64,000 nucleotides of DNA from RBC074 sp964470555. GTDB taxonomy: Bacteria; Acidobacteriota; Blastocatellia; RBC074. Below, one piece after another: positions 17,644-26,777 of this stretch (the first letter of the stretch is position 1; each line of letters opens with the position of its first letter). The notes beneath the pieces are model-generated. The model searched no databases and had not been told where the DNA came from. It worked only from the letters and a program-made list of their open reading frames with translations. Where the stretch lies: assembly GCA_964470555.1 (NCBI GenBank), contig CAYYDG010000011.1:1-64000 (forward strand). The letters run 5' to 3'. Both the position numbers and the translations under genes were made by a program.

Positions 17644-18639
17644 TCACAAATTGTGTCTCTTCTTTAATTCGGCAAGATCCGCGTCAACCATCGTCGTCAC
17701 CAATTCCTTGAACGTGATTTCCGGTTGCCAGCCGAGTTTCGTTTTCGCTTTGGTCGCATCGCCAATCAACAAATCCACTTCCGCCGGGCGGAAATAGCGC
17801 GGATCAATTTCAACATATTGTTGCCAGTCCAATCCCAGGTGACTGAAGGCAACATCCAGCAGTTCGCGCACCGAATGCGTTTCGCCTGTCGCAATGACGT
17901 AATCGTCGGGTTCGTCCTGTTGCAACATCATCCACATGGCTCGAACGTAATCTTTGGCATGTCCCCAATCGCGTTTGGCGTCCAGGTTCCCCAAAAAGAG
18001 TTTGTCCTGTAATCCGAGTTTGATCGCCGCAGCCGCGTGCGTGACTTTGCGTGTGACAAAGGTCGCGCCGCGCCGCTCGCTTTCGTGATTGAACAAAATG
18101 CCGTTGCAGGCAAACAAACCGTAACTTTCGCGGTAATTGACCGTGATCCAGTAAGCGTAGAGTTTGGCGACACCATACGGGCTGCGCGGATAAAACGGAG
18201 TGGTTTCGCGCTGCGGAATTTCCTGCACCTTGCCGTAAAGCTCCGACGACGACGCCTGGTAAAACCGCGTCTTGTTCAATCCGGTTTCACGAATCGCTTC
18301 CAGCAAACGCAATGTGCCGAGTCCGCCGACTTCTGCCGTGTATTCTGGAATGTCGAAACTGACGCGGACGTGCGATTGTGCGCCAAGGTTGTAAATCTCG
18401 TCCGGCTGCACATCGCGCAAAATCTTGTTCAGCGAACTGGCGTCATTCAAATCGCCGTAAACCAGTTTCAAACGACGACCGGCTTCGTGCGGGTCCTGGT
18501 AAATGTGGTCAATGCGTTCGGTGTTGAAGGTGCTGGCGCGGCGGATGATGCCGTAAACTTCATAACCTTTGCTGAGCAGCAGTTCGGTCAAATAACTGCC
18601 GTCCTGCCCGGTGATGCCTGTGATGAGCGCTTTTTTCAT
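17644..18639 (-). CDS. gmd: GDP-mannose 4,6-dehydratase
   Basis: A 331-residue NADP-dependent enzyme. The N-terminal ITGITGQDGSYLTELLL motif, IIRRAST, and SPYGVAKLYAYW (Tyr-x3-Lys) are diagnostic for Gmd. It converts GDP-D-mannose to GDP-4-keto-6-deoxy-D-mannose, the precursor of fucose and related sugars in surface polysaccharides. The fcl gene follows in the same direction, completing the GDP-fucose branch. The length is slightly under the 345-370 usual for the family but all motifs are present. Confidence 0.92.
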   Translation of the reverse strand: MKKALITGITGQDGSYLTELLLSKGYEVYGIIRRASTFNTERIDHIYQDPHEAGRRLKLVYGDLNDASSLNKILRDVQPDEIYNLGAQSHVRVSFDIPEYTAEVGGLGTLRLLEAIRETGLNKTRFYQASSSELYGKVQEIPQRETTPFYPRSPYGVAKLYAYWITVNYRESYGLFACNGILFNHESERRGATFVTRKVTHAAAAIKLGLQDKLFLGNLDAKRDWGHAKDYVRAMWMMLQQDEPDDYVIATGETHSVRELLDVAFSHLGLDWQQYVEIDPRYFRPAEVDLLIGDATKAKTKLGWQPEITFKELVTTMVDADLAELKKRHNL

Positions 18640-18670
18640 AAAACTGATGATTCCGATCTGTCAGGCATTA

Positions 18671-18761
18671 ACCATTATCCATTACGCATTGCCCATTAAC
18701 AGTCAGGGTAAAAAAGTTTTCTACCTGACCGGATAATTGCTAATGGTCAATGGATAATGGT
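18671..18761. repeat. Inverted repeat of AATGGATAATGGT type
   Basis: ACCATTATCCATT at 18671-18683 is repeated as its perfect complement at 18749-18761, with further ATGG/CCAT units around each arm. It lies between divergent gmd and the HAD gene and can form a long hairpin, but it has no clear terminator tail. Confidence 0.55.
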
Positions 18762-18878
18762 CAATTCTGAAAGTTTCAATTGATTGAGTGTAACGCGAAT
18801 ACTACAAGCTGGTTCAATGAGGCGGCAACCGGCAAAATTTGAAAATCGCCAATGCCGATGCTAGATTCCATTTGCTTT

Positions 18879-19715
18879 ATGCCGTTCAAACTTATAGCGC
18901 TAGACATTGACGGAACCTTGCTGACCACGCGCGGAGAAATCACGCCGCGCACTTCCCAAGCGTTGAATCAAGCTCGCCAACTCGGCATTCAAATCGTGCT
19001 GGTCACCGGTCGCCGGTTTAATTCGGCCCGCGAATTGGTGCTGCGATTAGAATTGGATGTGCCGCTGGTGGCGCACAATGGCGCGTTGACTAAAAACATC
19101 GAAACGCTGGAAGTCGTGGATTTTCATCCGCTGGATGATGTCATCGCCCGCGAAGTCATTCATTTCGGACGCCGACACGGCGTAGACATGATTTGCAATG
19201 ACGATCCGCACGGACTTGGCACGATGGTCATCGAAGGCATTTCGCCCGACAACAAAGCTCTTCATAGGTATTTGAACCTCTATCGCAGTTCGGTGGTCGA
19301 GGTGCCGGATTTGGTCGAATACGTCCAAACGCCACCGATTCAATTGACGGTTTCGGGGCGTTGCGACCCTACGGATGAGTTTGAACTGAAGCTGCGCGAA
19401 GTGATGGGCGACAGCGTGCAGATTTTTAAAACCCGTTACCGCAGTTATGACCTGACGATTCTGGATGTGCTCAGCGCGTCGGCTTCCAAAGGCGAAAGTC
19501 TGGCTGCGGTTGCGGCTCGGCACGGCGTCGCGCGCGAAGAAATCATGGCCATCGGCGACAATCACAACGATTTGACTATGCTGCGTTACGCCGGTTTGGG
19601 CGTGGTAATGGGGAACGCCGAAGAGGAATTGAAACAAATGGGATTCGCCCAAACCGCTTCGAACGAAGAAGACGGCGTGGCATTGGCAATTGAAAGGTTC
19701 ATTCTTGAAACTTGA
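18879..19715 (+). CDS. HAD superfamily Cof-type phosphatase
   Basis: A 278-residue protein with the four HAD motifs: ALDIDGTLLTT (nucleophile and acid/base Asp), VLVTGRR, a conserved lysine in SASKGESLAA, and AIGDNHNDLTML. The cap domain of about 100 residues fits subclass IIB (Cof family), which dephosphorylates sugar phosphates or flavin and vitamin precursors. Members are promiscuous, so the substrate is not predictable. The start could be 18852 or 18879; I chose 18879 because homologs begin two or three residues before LIALDIDG. It overlaps the TTG-started hflX by 11 bases. Confidence 0.85.
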   Translation: MPFKLIALDIDGTLLTTRGEITPRTSQALNQARQLGIQIVLVTGRRFNSARELVLRLELDVPLVAHNGALTKNIETLEVVDFHPLDDVIAREVIHFGRRHGVDMICNDDPHGLGTMVIEGISPDNKALHRYLNLYRSSVVEVPDLVEYVQTPPIQLTVSGRCDPTDEFELKLREVMGDSVQIFKTRYRSYDLTILDVLSASASKGESLAAVAARHGVAREEIMAIGDNHNDLTMLRYAGLGVVMGNAEEELKQMGFAQTASNEEDGVALAIERFILET

Positions 19716-21366
19716 AGGCAAAACTCTCGGCTTAAAAGCCAATCAACTCCAGCGGCTGGAAAAAATGTACCAGCGCCGCATTCCTCCGACGGAAATCGTC
19801 ACGCAGGAATTCGCGCGTCAGTTGACTGAACTTTCGCACGAAATTGGCCGTCAGGTCGGCGTGCTGGTCAATCGCAAAGGCCACGTCGAAACCGTGGTCG
19901 TCGGCGATGCCAGCCAGATTGTCTTGCCCGCGCAGGATCGTTCGCGTCTTGGTAAATCGCGCTTTTACGGTTTGCGTTGTTTGCACACGCATATTCGCGG
20001 TGAAGCCAGATTGACGCACGACGATTTGACCGACCTTGCCTTGTTGCGGCTGGATTTGATGGCGGCGATTGATGTTGATCCGAAAACCGGGTTGCCGGGA
20101 ATGGTTCGCGCTGCACACTTGTTGCCCGCCACAGCCAAGTCCCGCGAAGAAGAAAACGGAGAACAAAAAGCGTTTCAATTTCTCGATCCGCATTTGCCCG
20201 GCCAACTCAATCTGGACTTTCTGGAATTGATCGAATCGCTGGAAGCCGAAATGGCGCGCAATCGCGGCGCTCGCAAAGCGTCAGACACACGCGACCGCGC
20301 GATTCTGGTTGGCGTGACCACCGAAACCACAGCCGAAGCCAAAGATTCGATTGACGAATTGCGCGAACTGGCGACTTCAGGCGGTTTGGTCGTATTGGAC
20401 GAAATCATTCAGCGGCGTCAATCGCTCGATCCGAAAACGCTGGTGGGCAAAGGCAAGTTGGACGAAATCATCATTCGCAGTTTGCAACTTGGCGCGGATA
20501 TGATCGTTTTTGACCGTGAGTTGTCGCCTGCGCAAGTCCGCGCCATCAACGAAATCGCCGATCTGAAAATTGTGGATCGTTCGCAATTGATTCTGGACAT
20601 CTTTGCTCAACGCGCGCAAACCGCCGAAGGTCGCATTCAGGTCGAACTGGCTCAGTTGAAATACCTGTTGCCGCGTTTGACCGGCAGCGGCACTGCGATG
20701 TCACGGTTGATGGGCGGCATTGGCGGACGTGGTCCCGGCGAAACCAAGCTGGAAGTGGATCGCCGCCGCGTGCGCGACCGCATCAGCCATCTGGAATCGC
20801 AGCTTGATAAAATCCGCGCCAGTCGAAATCAACGTCGCGCCCAACGCACTCGCCGCGAAATGCCAGTCGTTTCCATTGTCGGATACACCAACGCAGGCAA
20901 AAGCACCTTGCTCAATGCGCTGACCAACAGCGATGTGTTGGCCGAACAACGCATGTTTGCCACGCTCGATCCCACCAGCCGCCGCTTAAGATTGCCGCAA
21001 GAACAGGAAATCATCATCAACGACACCGTAGGTTTCATCCGCGACCTGCCCAAAGATTTGCTCGCCGCTTTCAAAGCCACACTGGAAGAGATGGAACAAT
21101 CCGACCTGCTGATTCACCTGGTGGACGCCGCCAGCCCGCAACTGGAAAGCCAGATCACATCGGTCAACCGCATCCTCGGCGATTTGCAACTCGATGCGAT
21201 TCCGCGCCTGTTGGTGTTTAACAAAATGGATTTGGCTGATTCTGAGGAATTGGAAAACCAATGCGAGGTTTACAACGGCATCGCCATTTCCGCCATTAAC
21301 CGACGCTCGTTGGACAAACTGGTCAACGAAATCAGCGCGCGACTAAATCCTGAATCGGCTGAATAA
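19705..21366 (+). CDS. hflX: GTPase HflX
   Basis: A 553-residue Obg-HflX GTPase. An N-terminal extension is followed by the HflX domain (ILVGVTTE, GGLVVLDEI, GKGKLDEI) and a G domain with P-loop GYTNAGKSTLLNAL, NDTVGFIRDLP (G3) and NKMD (G4). It binds ribosomes and rescues or splits stalled 70S particles under stress. TTG is the likely start codon: TTG at 19705 follows AAAGG and gives a protein starting MKLEGKT; TTG at 19690 would add five residues. The gene overlaps the HAD phosphatase stop, so translation is probably coupled. Confidence 0.9.
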   Translation: MKLEGKTLGLKANQLQRLEKMYQRRIPPTEIVTQEFARQLTELSHEIGRQVGVLVNRKGHVETVVVGDASQIVLPAQDRSRLGKSRFYGLRCLHTHIRGEARLTHDDLTDLALLRLDLMAAIDVDPKTGLPGMVRAAHLLPATAKSREEENGEQKAFQFLDPHLPGQLNLDFLELIESLEAEMARNRGARKASDTRDRAILVGVTTETTAEAKDSIDELRELATSGGLVVLDEIIQRRQSLDPKTLVGKGKLDEIIIRSLQLGADMIVFDRELSPAQVRAINEIADLKIVDRSQLILDIFAQRAQTAEGRIQVELAQLKYLLPRLTGSGTAMSRLMGGIGGRGPGETKLEVDRRRVRDRISHLESQLDKIRASRNQRRAQRTRREMPVVSIVGYTNAGKSTLLNALTNSDVLAEQRMFATLDPTSRRLRLPQEQEIIINDTVGFIRDLPKDLLAAFKATLEEMEQSDLLIHLVDAASPQLESQITSVNRILGDLQLDAIPRLLVFNKMDLADSEELENQCEVYNGIAISAINRRSLDKLVNEISARLNPESAE

Positions 21367-21536
21367 GACCGCTTATCGCCACATTGCCAAGCCATCGAAA
21401 ACACAGAAGTTGACTTGGTGAATAATACCCAGCATCGCCAACTTCAGATTCAACTGACTGACGAAGCCCTAACTACAGGACAAAAGCTTGATAGCCTTCC
21501 GCCAGCCAACAAGATCGAAGTGCTCAAGGTTGGTCA

Positions 21537-22535
21537 CTAATCGGCGCAATATATTGAGTCCGAGGCGAAAGATGCTTTTGGTGGATAACCATGCTTTTTG
21601 AGTTTTAGTTCTTTGATAGCAGCTTGCCACTGGCCAACTACAAAAGCCCAGGTGAAAGCTATTGCAAGTAATGCCAGCAGCCGAGAGAGCCGTTCGGGTT
21701 CTTTCAAGTGTGTGTCTTCCAGGTTAAAGCCGCGCGATTTCAACGCTCCGAACAAGGTTTCAATTCCCCAGCGTTTTTTGTATTCCGCAGTTGGCTCTGA
21801 CGAGAAGTCCGCCGAAACCAGAATCAGGTATTCACCTTCGCCCAGGTAACAACCGCTCAGGAACAATTCCATTCCCCACATTTGGCGGGCTTCGGGAATG
21901 ATTAACATCCGGTTGACTCTGGTTGACGCAAACAAGCGCCAGGCGTGAACGAGCTTCCCGCGAGCGTTTCGCACCAACGTATCTTTCTTCAAACGCATCT
22001 GGAATTTGATCCGATGCTGCCTCAGAAAACGGAACCAGGCTTTGCCGACAAACTCGCGATCACCCAGTAAACATTGGATATTTTGTGCGCCGATGAGGTC
22101 AATGAAAATCTCGATGACGGTTTCTCGCTCCGTCGTGTCGGAGTTGCCGGTCTTGGGCAAAGCCAGCCAGACGACCGGAAAGCCGATCCCGCGATAAACA
22201 ATTGAGAGCATCAGAATGTTGACATCAGCGGCACCGACTTTCCAATTCGTCCGATCCAGTGCCAGCGTGTACGGCCCTTCGATACCGAGTAGTTTGACCA
22301 CAAACGCTGAGATTTGCGCATAAGGCATCTCGAAATTGCGCAAAAAACGTTGGAGCCGTTTGTAGTTCGACTCCTCTTTGGCGCGCCCGGAAAAGACCGT
22401 CGCCAACTTCGAGAGGTTGACAGTCTGAGCGGTGAAAAGTGCCAAAAGAAAGCGCGTCACAAATTTGAGACGGGCTTTATTCCAAGGTAAATTTTCAATC
22501 AACGTTTGCTCAATTGAGCAAACGTCTGGGGTCAT
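21537..22535 (-). CDS. IS4-family transposase, frameshifted near its C terminus
   Basis: The frame encodes a DDE transposase with ALDRTNWK (first Asp), LLGDREF (second Asp) and YKKRWGIETLFGALK (YREK signature with the catalytic Glu). The annotated frame ends early after YPPKA with an unrelated tail. Reading on with one extra A in the CCAAAAGC run (around 21578) gives SIFRLGLNILRRL..., ending LLSCS and a stop at 21469-21471, which is the normal IS4 C-terminal end. The break is therefore a one-base deletion. I chose the ATG at 22535, which has AGAGGAGA upstream. The DDE core is intact; only about the last 36 residues are lost. Confidence 0.8.
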   Translation of the reverse strand: MTPDVCSIEQTLIENLPWNKARLKFVTRFLLALFTAQTVNLSKLATVFSGRAKEESNYKRLQRFLRNFEMPYAQISAFVVKLLGIEGPYTLALDRTNWKVGAADVNILMLSIVYRGIGFPVVWLALPKTGNSDTTERETVIEIFIDLIGAQNIQCLLGDREFVGKAWFRFLRQHRIKFQMRLKKDTLVRNARGKLVHAWRLFASTRVNRMLIIPEARQMWGMELFLSGCYLGEGEYLILVSADFSSEPTAEYKKRWGIETLFGALKSRGFNLEDTHLKEPERLSRLLALLAIAFTWAFVVGQWQAAIKELKLKKHGYPPKASFASDSIYCAD

Positions 22536-22556
22536 CGTGCGATCTCCTCTGAAAAT

Positions 22557-22634
22557 GTCCGACAAGCTGCCAGCTTGTCGTGGTCTCGATTTGACGCTTG
22601 TTAGGGTCAACGACAAGCTGGCAGCTTGTCGGAC
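22557..22634. repeat. Paired palindromic element (REP/BIME-like) inside the IS
   Basis: A perfect 24-bp inverted repeat: 22557-22580 and 22611-22634, spaced by 30 bases. Each arm has the internal palindrome ACAAGCTGCCAGCTTGT. The arrangement matches the 13325-13433 element but with a different core. It lies 21 bases upstream of the transposase start. Confidence 0.8.
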
Positions 22635-22779
22635 AGTCGGGCGCAGCCGTTTTCATCGTTTCAGGGCGTTGTCGCAAACGACATGTCAGACTCCTTTCAG
22701 TTTTGGTAGACCGAAAGTCTAATCGCTCGATGGCCTTAGCCGTCAAGACCACAAATCAGGCTCATTTTTTGTCCTGTAG

Positions 22780-23009
22780 AGAAATCAATGGCATTGAGCA
22801 TTGGGGGGGCGTATTCTTTTTACCCGGCAGCAGGTAAGAAACCCGAGCGATGCCAGTGACACGCGCTCTGAGCATCCAAACAATAGATAACTAAAACGCA
22901 ACAGTCGTTTTCGATCCGCAGTCTTGGCAATCTGCGCCAAGAGCGTCTGCAAAAAGAAAGTCCAGAGGGCAATGAGAAAGCTTCTCTTGAAGACACCTCT
23001 TGTCCGCTC
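22780..23009. other. Flank of the IS, no gene recognised
   Basis: About 230 bases between the IS end and the GMC oxidoreductase stop. On the minus strand a frame of roughly 75 codons without an ATG start crosses most of it (with FLIALWTFFLQ and RKRLLRFSYLLFG). It may be a decayed gene end, but it has no start or ribosome binding site, so I do not call it. A run of seven Gs is at about 22804-22810. Confidence 0.35.
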
Positions 23010-24629
23010 TCAACCAGTTCGGAGTTCTTCGTAAATAAAATCGGCGCACCGCGAAGCCAGAGCCATCACGGTCAACGTCGGATTCTTTTCGGAATAATCA
23101 ATGAAGCCGCTGCCGTCGGCGACGAACAGATTTTGAACATCGTGCGATTGCAGGTACGGCGTCAGCACGGACGTTTTCGCGTCGTTTCCCATTTTGCAGG
23201 TTCCCACCCAATGAACGCTGTCCACGCCGGGTTGCGGATTGGTATTGGTGATGACGCCGCCCGAAGCTTCGATGATTTCGGAAATCTTTTCGGTCGCGTC
23301 TTTGAAAATGGCGCGGTCTTCGGTGGTCAGGTTGTAATGAATTTTCGGCACAGCCAAGCCGTAAACGTCTTTCACCTTCGGATCGAGTTCCATGAATCGT
23401 TCCGGCGAAGCAATCATTCCATTTTGCGAATACAGGCTGATGAGCGACGGCGCGCGTTCGCGGACTTTGCGTTTGAAATCCAGGCCGAAGCCCGGCACGT
23501 TCTGGCCGAACGAAGGATTGGACGTGCTGACGCGCGAACCGGAATCCACGATGATGTGATAGCCCTTCGGAAAATCCGGATGCGGCTTTTCCCAGTAAAA
23601 CGACGCGATATAAGCGTGGCTGCTTTCCGTGCCGTCGTCGTTGAAAACCGGCGCGTCGGTCAGTTGTTTCAAGTACCCTTGCGCGCCAGCGGTGGTGTGC
23701 GTAATCAGATTTTTGCCAACCAAGCCGCTGGAATTCGCCAAGCCATTGGGAAAGTGCGCCGACTTCGACAACAACAACAACCTCGCCGATTCAATCGGGC
23801 CGCAAGCCAGCACGATCTTCTTCGCGCGGACTTCGTAACTTTTGCGGGTGCGCGCGTCGAAGTAACGAACACCAGTTGCCGTCTTGCCGTCTTTGCTCAT
23901 CGTCACTTCGGCGGCGTTGGCATAAAGAATCAGTTTGCACTTGCCGGTTTTCAGCGCGCGCGGCATCGCGGTGTTGGCCGAAGTGTATTTGGCATCAACG
24001 TCGCAACCGCGCATGCAATGGCCGCAGTAATGACAAATCGGACGCTTGGATTCGTGGGGTTCGGTCAGCAAGGCTTTTCGCGCGGCAATCATCCGAAACT
24101 TTTTCGGGTCGAGTTTGTCGCAGCCTTTTTTGATCTGGTGCGCCGCGCACAGCCACGGCAAAGGCTTTTGAAAGATTCCGTCCGGCACATTCGGATGATG
24201 ATCGTAATTGCCCGTCACGCCCATCAACCGTTCCATGCGGTCGTAATACGGCGCAAGCTCTTCGTAACTGACCGGCCACGTAGCGAAATCAAACGGGCTG
24301 TTGCGCCAGCTCAAGCCCGCCCACAGCAGCGATTTGCCGCCGACGGCTTTGGTCAAAAAATGATCGAAGCGTTGATATTCGCCCGCTTTGGTGAACGGTT
24401 CTTTAGTGCGGTCAACTGTCAGATGCTTGCGCGGGTCCCAGCCTCTGCCGTTTTTGGGCAATTCGTAAGGCATCGTATGCGAGTAAAAATCCTTCGCCGG
24501 ATCAACCCATTTGCCTGCTTCCAGCACGACGACCGACGCGCCCTGTTCGGCCAATTGCATCGCCACTACGCCGCCCGCCGAACCGGAGCCGACGACACAG
24601 ACATCGTATATTTCAGAGCGTTGACTCAT
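23010..24629 (-). CDS. GMC family oxidoreductase with a four-cysteine motif (paralog)
   Basis: A 539-residue FAD oxidoreductase, paralogous to the gene at 1040-2680. It has the FAD-binding motif CVVGSGSAGGVVA, the same C-x2-C-x2-C-x3-C insertion (CHYCGHCMRGC), and the C-terminal GTCKMGND and KNPTLTVMA blocks. The start ATG at 24629 follows GGAG by several bases; an ATG at 24644 begins right after the upstream stop codon (TAA then ATGG), so translation may be coupled to the sialate esterase. Substrate unknown; sugars are plausible given the neighbour. Confidence 0.85.
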   Translation of the reverse strand: MSQRSEIYDVCVVGSGSAGGVVAMQLAEQGASVVVLEAGKWVDPAKDFYSHTMPYELPKNGRGWDPRKHLTVDRTKEPFTKAGEYQRFDHFLTKAVGGKSLLWAGLSWRNSPFDFATWPVSYEELAPYYDRMERLMGVTGNYDHHPNVPDGIFQKPLPWLCAAHQIKKGCDKLDPKKFRMIAARKALLTEPHESKRPICHYCGHCMRGCDVDAKYTSANTAMPRALKTGKCKLILYANAAEVTMSKDGKTATGVRYFDARTRKSYEVRAKKIVLACGPIESARLLLLSKSAHFPNGLANSSGLVGKNLITHTTAGAQGYLKQLTDAPVFNDDGTESSHAYIASFYWEKPHPDFPKGYHIIVDSGSRVSTSNPSFGQNVPGFGLDFKRKVRERAPSLISLYSQNGMIASPERFMELDPKVKDVYGLAVPKIHYNLTTEDRAIFKDATEKISEIIEASGGVITNTNPQPGVDSVHWVGTCKMGNDAKTSVLTPYLQSHDVQNLFVADGSGFIDYSEKNPTLTVMALASRCADFIYEELRTG

Positions 24630-24644
24630 TGCCAGAATCTCCAT

Positions 24645-26180
24645 TTATGGTTTCGGTGCAGTGACCATCGGAAAATCATCTGTGCGGAATGGTGTTGCGG
24701 GCAATCCGGCTTTATTCCAGAAATTCAATACCGGCCAGTTTTCCCAACCAAAACGAACAGCAACAGGCTGATCCACAGCAGAACTGGACACAATGACTTT
24801 CTTGCCTTTGATGACCGCCTCGGCAGGAACGAATCTCTGATCGGCTCCGGCGATGGTGAACCCGGCCAGCTTCTCGCCTTTCACCACCAACCCACCACCA
24901 ACATGATTGAAGCTCAATTCGATGCTGTTGCCTTTGACTTTCATCGCCGAATAAACCGGACCGGAATAATCAATCTTTTCGCCGTAAGCAATCGCGCGCG
25001 CCGCCAATGCCAGGCGTTCGCCGACTGGTTGTTTCTTTTTCGGGTGAATGTCTTTTTCTTCGCCGACATCGGTGATGACAGCCATGCCTGTTTTCGGCAG
25101 TTTCAATGTCAGCAATTGGGCTTCGCGCAATTCGGCATAAGTATTCGCGGGCGGCGGAGCGTAAGGTGCAAGTTGCACAAACAAGAAAGTCATTTCGCTG
25201 TTCCAGGCCTTGCGCCAATCCTGAATCATCGCCGGAAAAATCGAACGGTATTCATAAGCGCGCGTGGCATTGGATTCGCCCTGATACCAGATGGCTCCGC
25301 GCAGCGCGTAAGGAACGAGCGGCGCAATCATTGCGTTGTACAAACCCGACGGGCTGTTTTGATGGCCTGGTCCCATCGGTCTTGCGGGTGCAGCCGGAGC
25401 CGGTTTGCCTTCTTCTTTGGCTTTGGCGACGGCTTCCTTGTGTTTTTCCATCGCGGCTTCCCATTTGGCGTTCGCTTCGGGGAAAGCTTCCAAAGCTTTG
25501 GCGTAACGTTCACGGATTGCGGCAAAGCTCGGATCGTTTTTGACGACGCCGTCGCTCGTCCAGGCTTCGGAAGGCGTGCCGCCGTAAGACGAATTGATTA
25601 ATCCGATGGGAATGCCTTGCCGCGCCATCTGCAAAGCGCGACCGAAAAAGTAACCGACTGCCGAAAAGTCCTTGACCGATTCTGGCGAACATTCTTTCCA
25701 CTGCCCTTTGACATCGGTTTGAGGCGTGTCTTTGGAAAGACGCGGCACACTAAACAAACGAATCTTCGGATGATTGGCGGCAGCGATGTTTTCCTGTGCG
25801 TTGGCGGATTGCGCCATTGTCCATTGCATGTTCGATTGGCCGCTGCACAACCAGACTTCGCCGACCAGAATGTTTTTGATCGTTACTGTGTTCGCTCCGC
25901 TGATGGTCATTTCAAACGGCCCACCGGCTTTCAATTCTTTCAGCGTGACCATCCATTTGCCGGCGGTTGTCGTGGCCGTGACTTTCTGGCCTTGAAACTC
26001 GACTGTGATTTGTTCGCCTTCGTCCGCCCAGCCCCAAACCGGCACAGGCATTCCTTGTTGCAAAACACAGCCATCAGAAAACAGAGCATTGGGTTTGACG
26101 GCGGCCAACGCAGTTTGCGCGGCGACAAGGCCAAACGCCAGACAACAAGCCAAAGAGAATTTGTGAAGCAATTGACGCAT
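24645..26180 (-). CDS. Exported sialate O-acetylesterase-like protein
   Basis: A 511-residue protein with a signal peptide (cleavage after about ALAAV) and the SGNH-type block VWLCSGQSNMQW (nucleophile Ser), with WYQGESN further on. These match the sialate O-acetylesterase domain family (DUF303), which removes acetyl groups from sialic acids or other glycans. The N-terminal domain (SDGCVLQQGMPVPVWGWA) is also typical. The start at 26180 has TTGGAG upstream. It is directly followed by the GMC gene, so a small glycan-oriented operon is likely. Confidence 0.85.
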   Translation of the reverse strand: MRQLLHKFSLACCLAFGLVAAQTALAAVKPNALFSDGCVLQQGMPVPVWGWADEGEQITVEFQGQKVTATTTAGKWMVTLKELKAGGPFEMTISGANTVTIKNILVGEVWLCSGQSNMQWTMAQSANAQENIAAANHPKIRLFSVPRLSKDTPQTDVKGQWKECSPESVKDFSAVGYFFGRALQMARQGIPIGLINSSYGGTPSEAWTSDGVVKNDPSFAAIRERYAKALEAFPEANAKWEAAMEKHKEAVAKAKEEGKPAPAAPARPMGPGHQNSPSGLYNAMIAPLVPYALRGAIWYQGESNATRAYEYRSIFPAMIQDWRKAWNSEMTFLFVQLAPYAPPPANTYAELREAQLLTLKLPKTGMAVITDVGEEKDIHPKKKQPVGERLALAARAIAYGEKIDYSGPVYSAMKVKGNSIELSFNHVGGGLVVKGEKLAGFTIAGADQRFVPAEAVIKGKKVIVSSSAVDQPVAVRFGWENWPVLNFWNKAGLPATPFRTDDFPMVTAPKP

Positions 26181-26441
26181 GAAGTTGGTCTCCAAGAAGA
26201 GTTGTATACGCTGCTGACCTGTCAAAGCCAGCCGCCTGATCGTTCCAGATTTTGAAATTGATACGGAAAGAATTGCCGGAAAAGTAACCCGATTGCCGTT
26301 GTGGCATCAAAGCGATAAAGCTCAAACAATTGCTTCATCGCGCATACGGGCGCATTGTTCTTGTGGAGTTCAACGGTGTCAATGCTATGACTGAAATGCA
26401 GAGAAAAAAATTGACTGGATAACCCATTGGTCAGGTCCACG
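26181..26441. other. Region without a recognised gene
   Basis: About 260 bases between the sialate esterase start and the terminator of the transporter cluster. It should contain the promoter of the leftward esterase operon. I see no convincing coding frame here. Confidence 0.35.
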
Positions 26442-26469
26442 AAAAAAAGGGAGCCTTGCGGCTCCCTTT
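26442..26469 (-). terminator. Rho-independent terminator of the bicarbonate cluster
   Basis: A perfect 10-bp stem (AAAGGGAGCC / GGCTCCCTTT) with a TTGC loop is followed on the minus strand by a run of seven T residues. It lies about 310 bases beyond the stop of the distal SulP gene and some 40 bases after the small ORF at 26510-26629. Confidence 0.88.
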
Positions 26470-26509
26470 CAGGCTGGAATGTAAGCAAGGCAGTTGTCCC
26501 CACTGCCAC

Positions 26510-26629
26510 CTAAACACCGAAACTCACGCCCCAGCCTGTCATCATCACAAGCCCGAACAAACAAGTGATGATGAGAAAAGACAATCTACCGAAACATAGT
26601 AGATTTGAAATCTGCGTGCTTGCTGTCAT
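26510..26629 (-). CDS. Possible 39-residue membrane peptide
   Basis: A short ORF on the same strand as the SulP genes. It starts at an ATG preceded by AAAAGGAA (close spacing), and its C-terminal half is one hydrophobic helix with a small-residue, glycine-rich end (TCLFGLVMMTGWGVSFGV). It ends about 40 bases before the cluster's terminator, which supports its being the last gene of the transcript. No family is recognised. Such ORFs arise by chance, so I am unsure. Confidence 0.3.
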   Translation of the reverse strand: MTASTQISNLLCFGRLSFLIITCLFGLVMMTGWGVSFGV

Positions 26630-26777
26630 TTCCTTTTGCAATGAGTATGCCAGCAAGATCACCTTTCCATTCAAAGGATTTAGCGTCTTCGCTCGCCATC
26701 CAGAGAGGAAGTTTGCCTCACCAGCGAGACAGTTTGTAACACCCAAACGATGTTACTTACGATTACTCCAAGGTACC

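Larger units (their letters stand above)
21473..22779 (-). mobile_element. IS4-family insertion sequence
   Basis: A 1.3-kb element bounded by a perfect 13-bp terminal inverted repeat: CTACAGGACAAAA at 21473-21485 and its complement at 22767-22779. It carries one transposase. The repaired transposase stop lies just past the left repeat, as in other IS4-like elements where the last codons overlap the terminal repeat. I could not find a target-site duplication in the flanks. The element contains a paired palindrome (22557-22634) upstream of the transposase start, which may be a later insertion. The transposase is frameshifted, so the element is probably inactive. Confidence 0.75.

Noticed and set aside
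21570..21585. Programmed frameshifting to complete the IS4 transposase
   Set aside because: The A-run is only four long with no typical heptamer or pseudoknot that I can see; a simple deletion explains it better.
22810..23003. Remnant membrane protein or transposase piece on the minus strand
   Set aside because: The frame has no ATG or ribosome binding site, and I cannot match it to a family.
23133..25601. Very long open frame on the plus strand opposite the GMC and esterase genes
   Set aside because: It spans two well-recognised genes on the minus strand, has no domain resemblance and a Phe/His/Arg-rich composition typical of antisense shadows in this genome.
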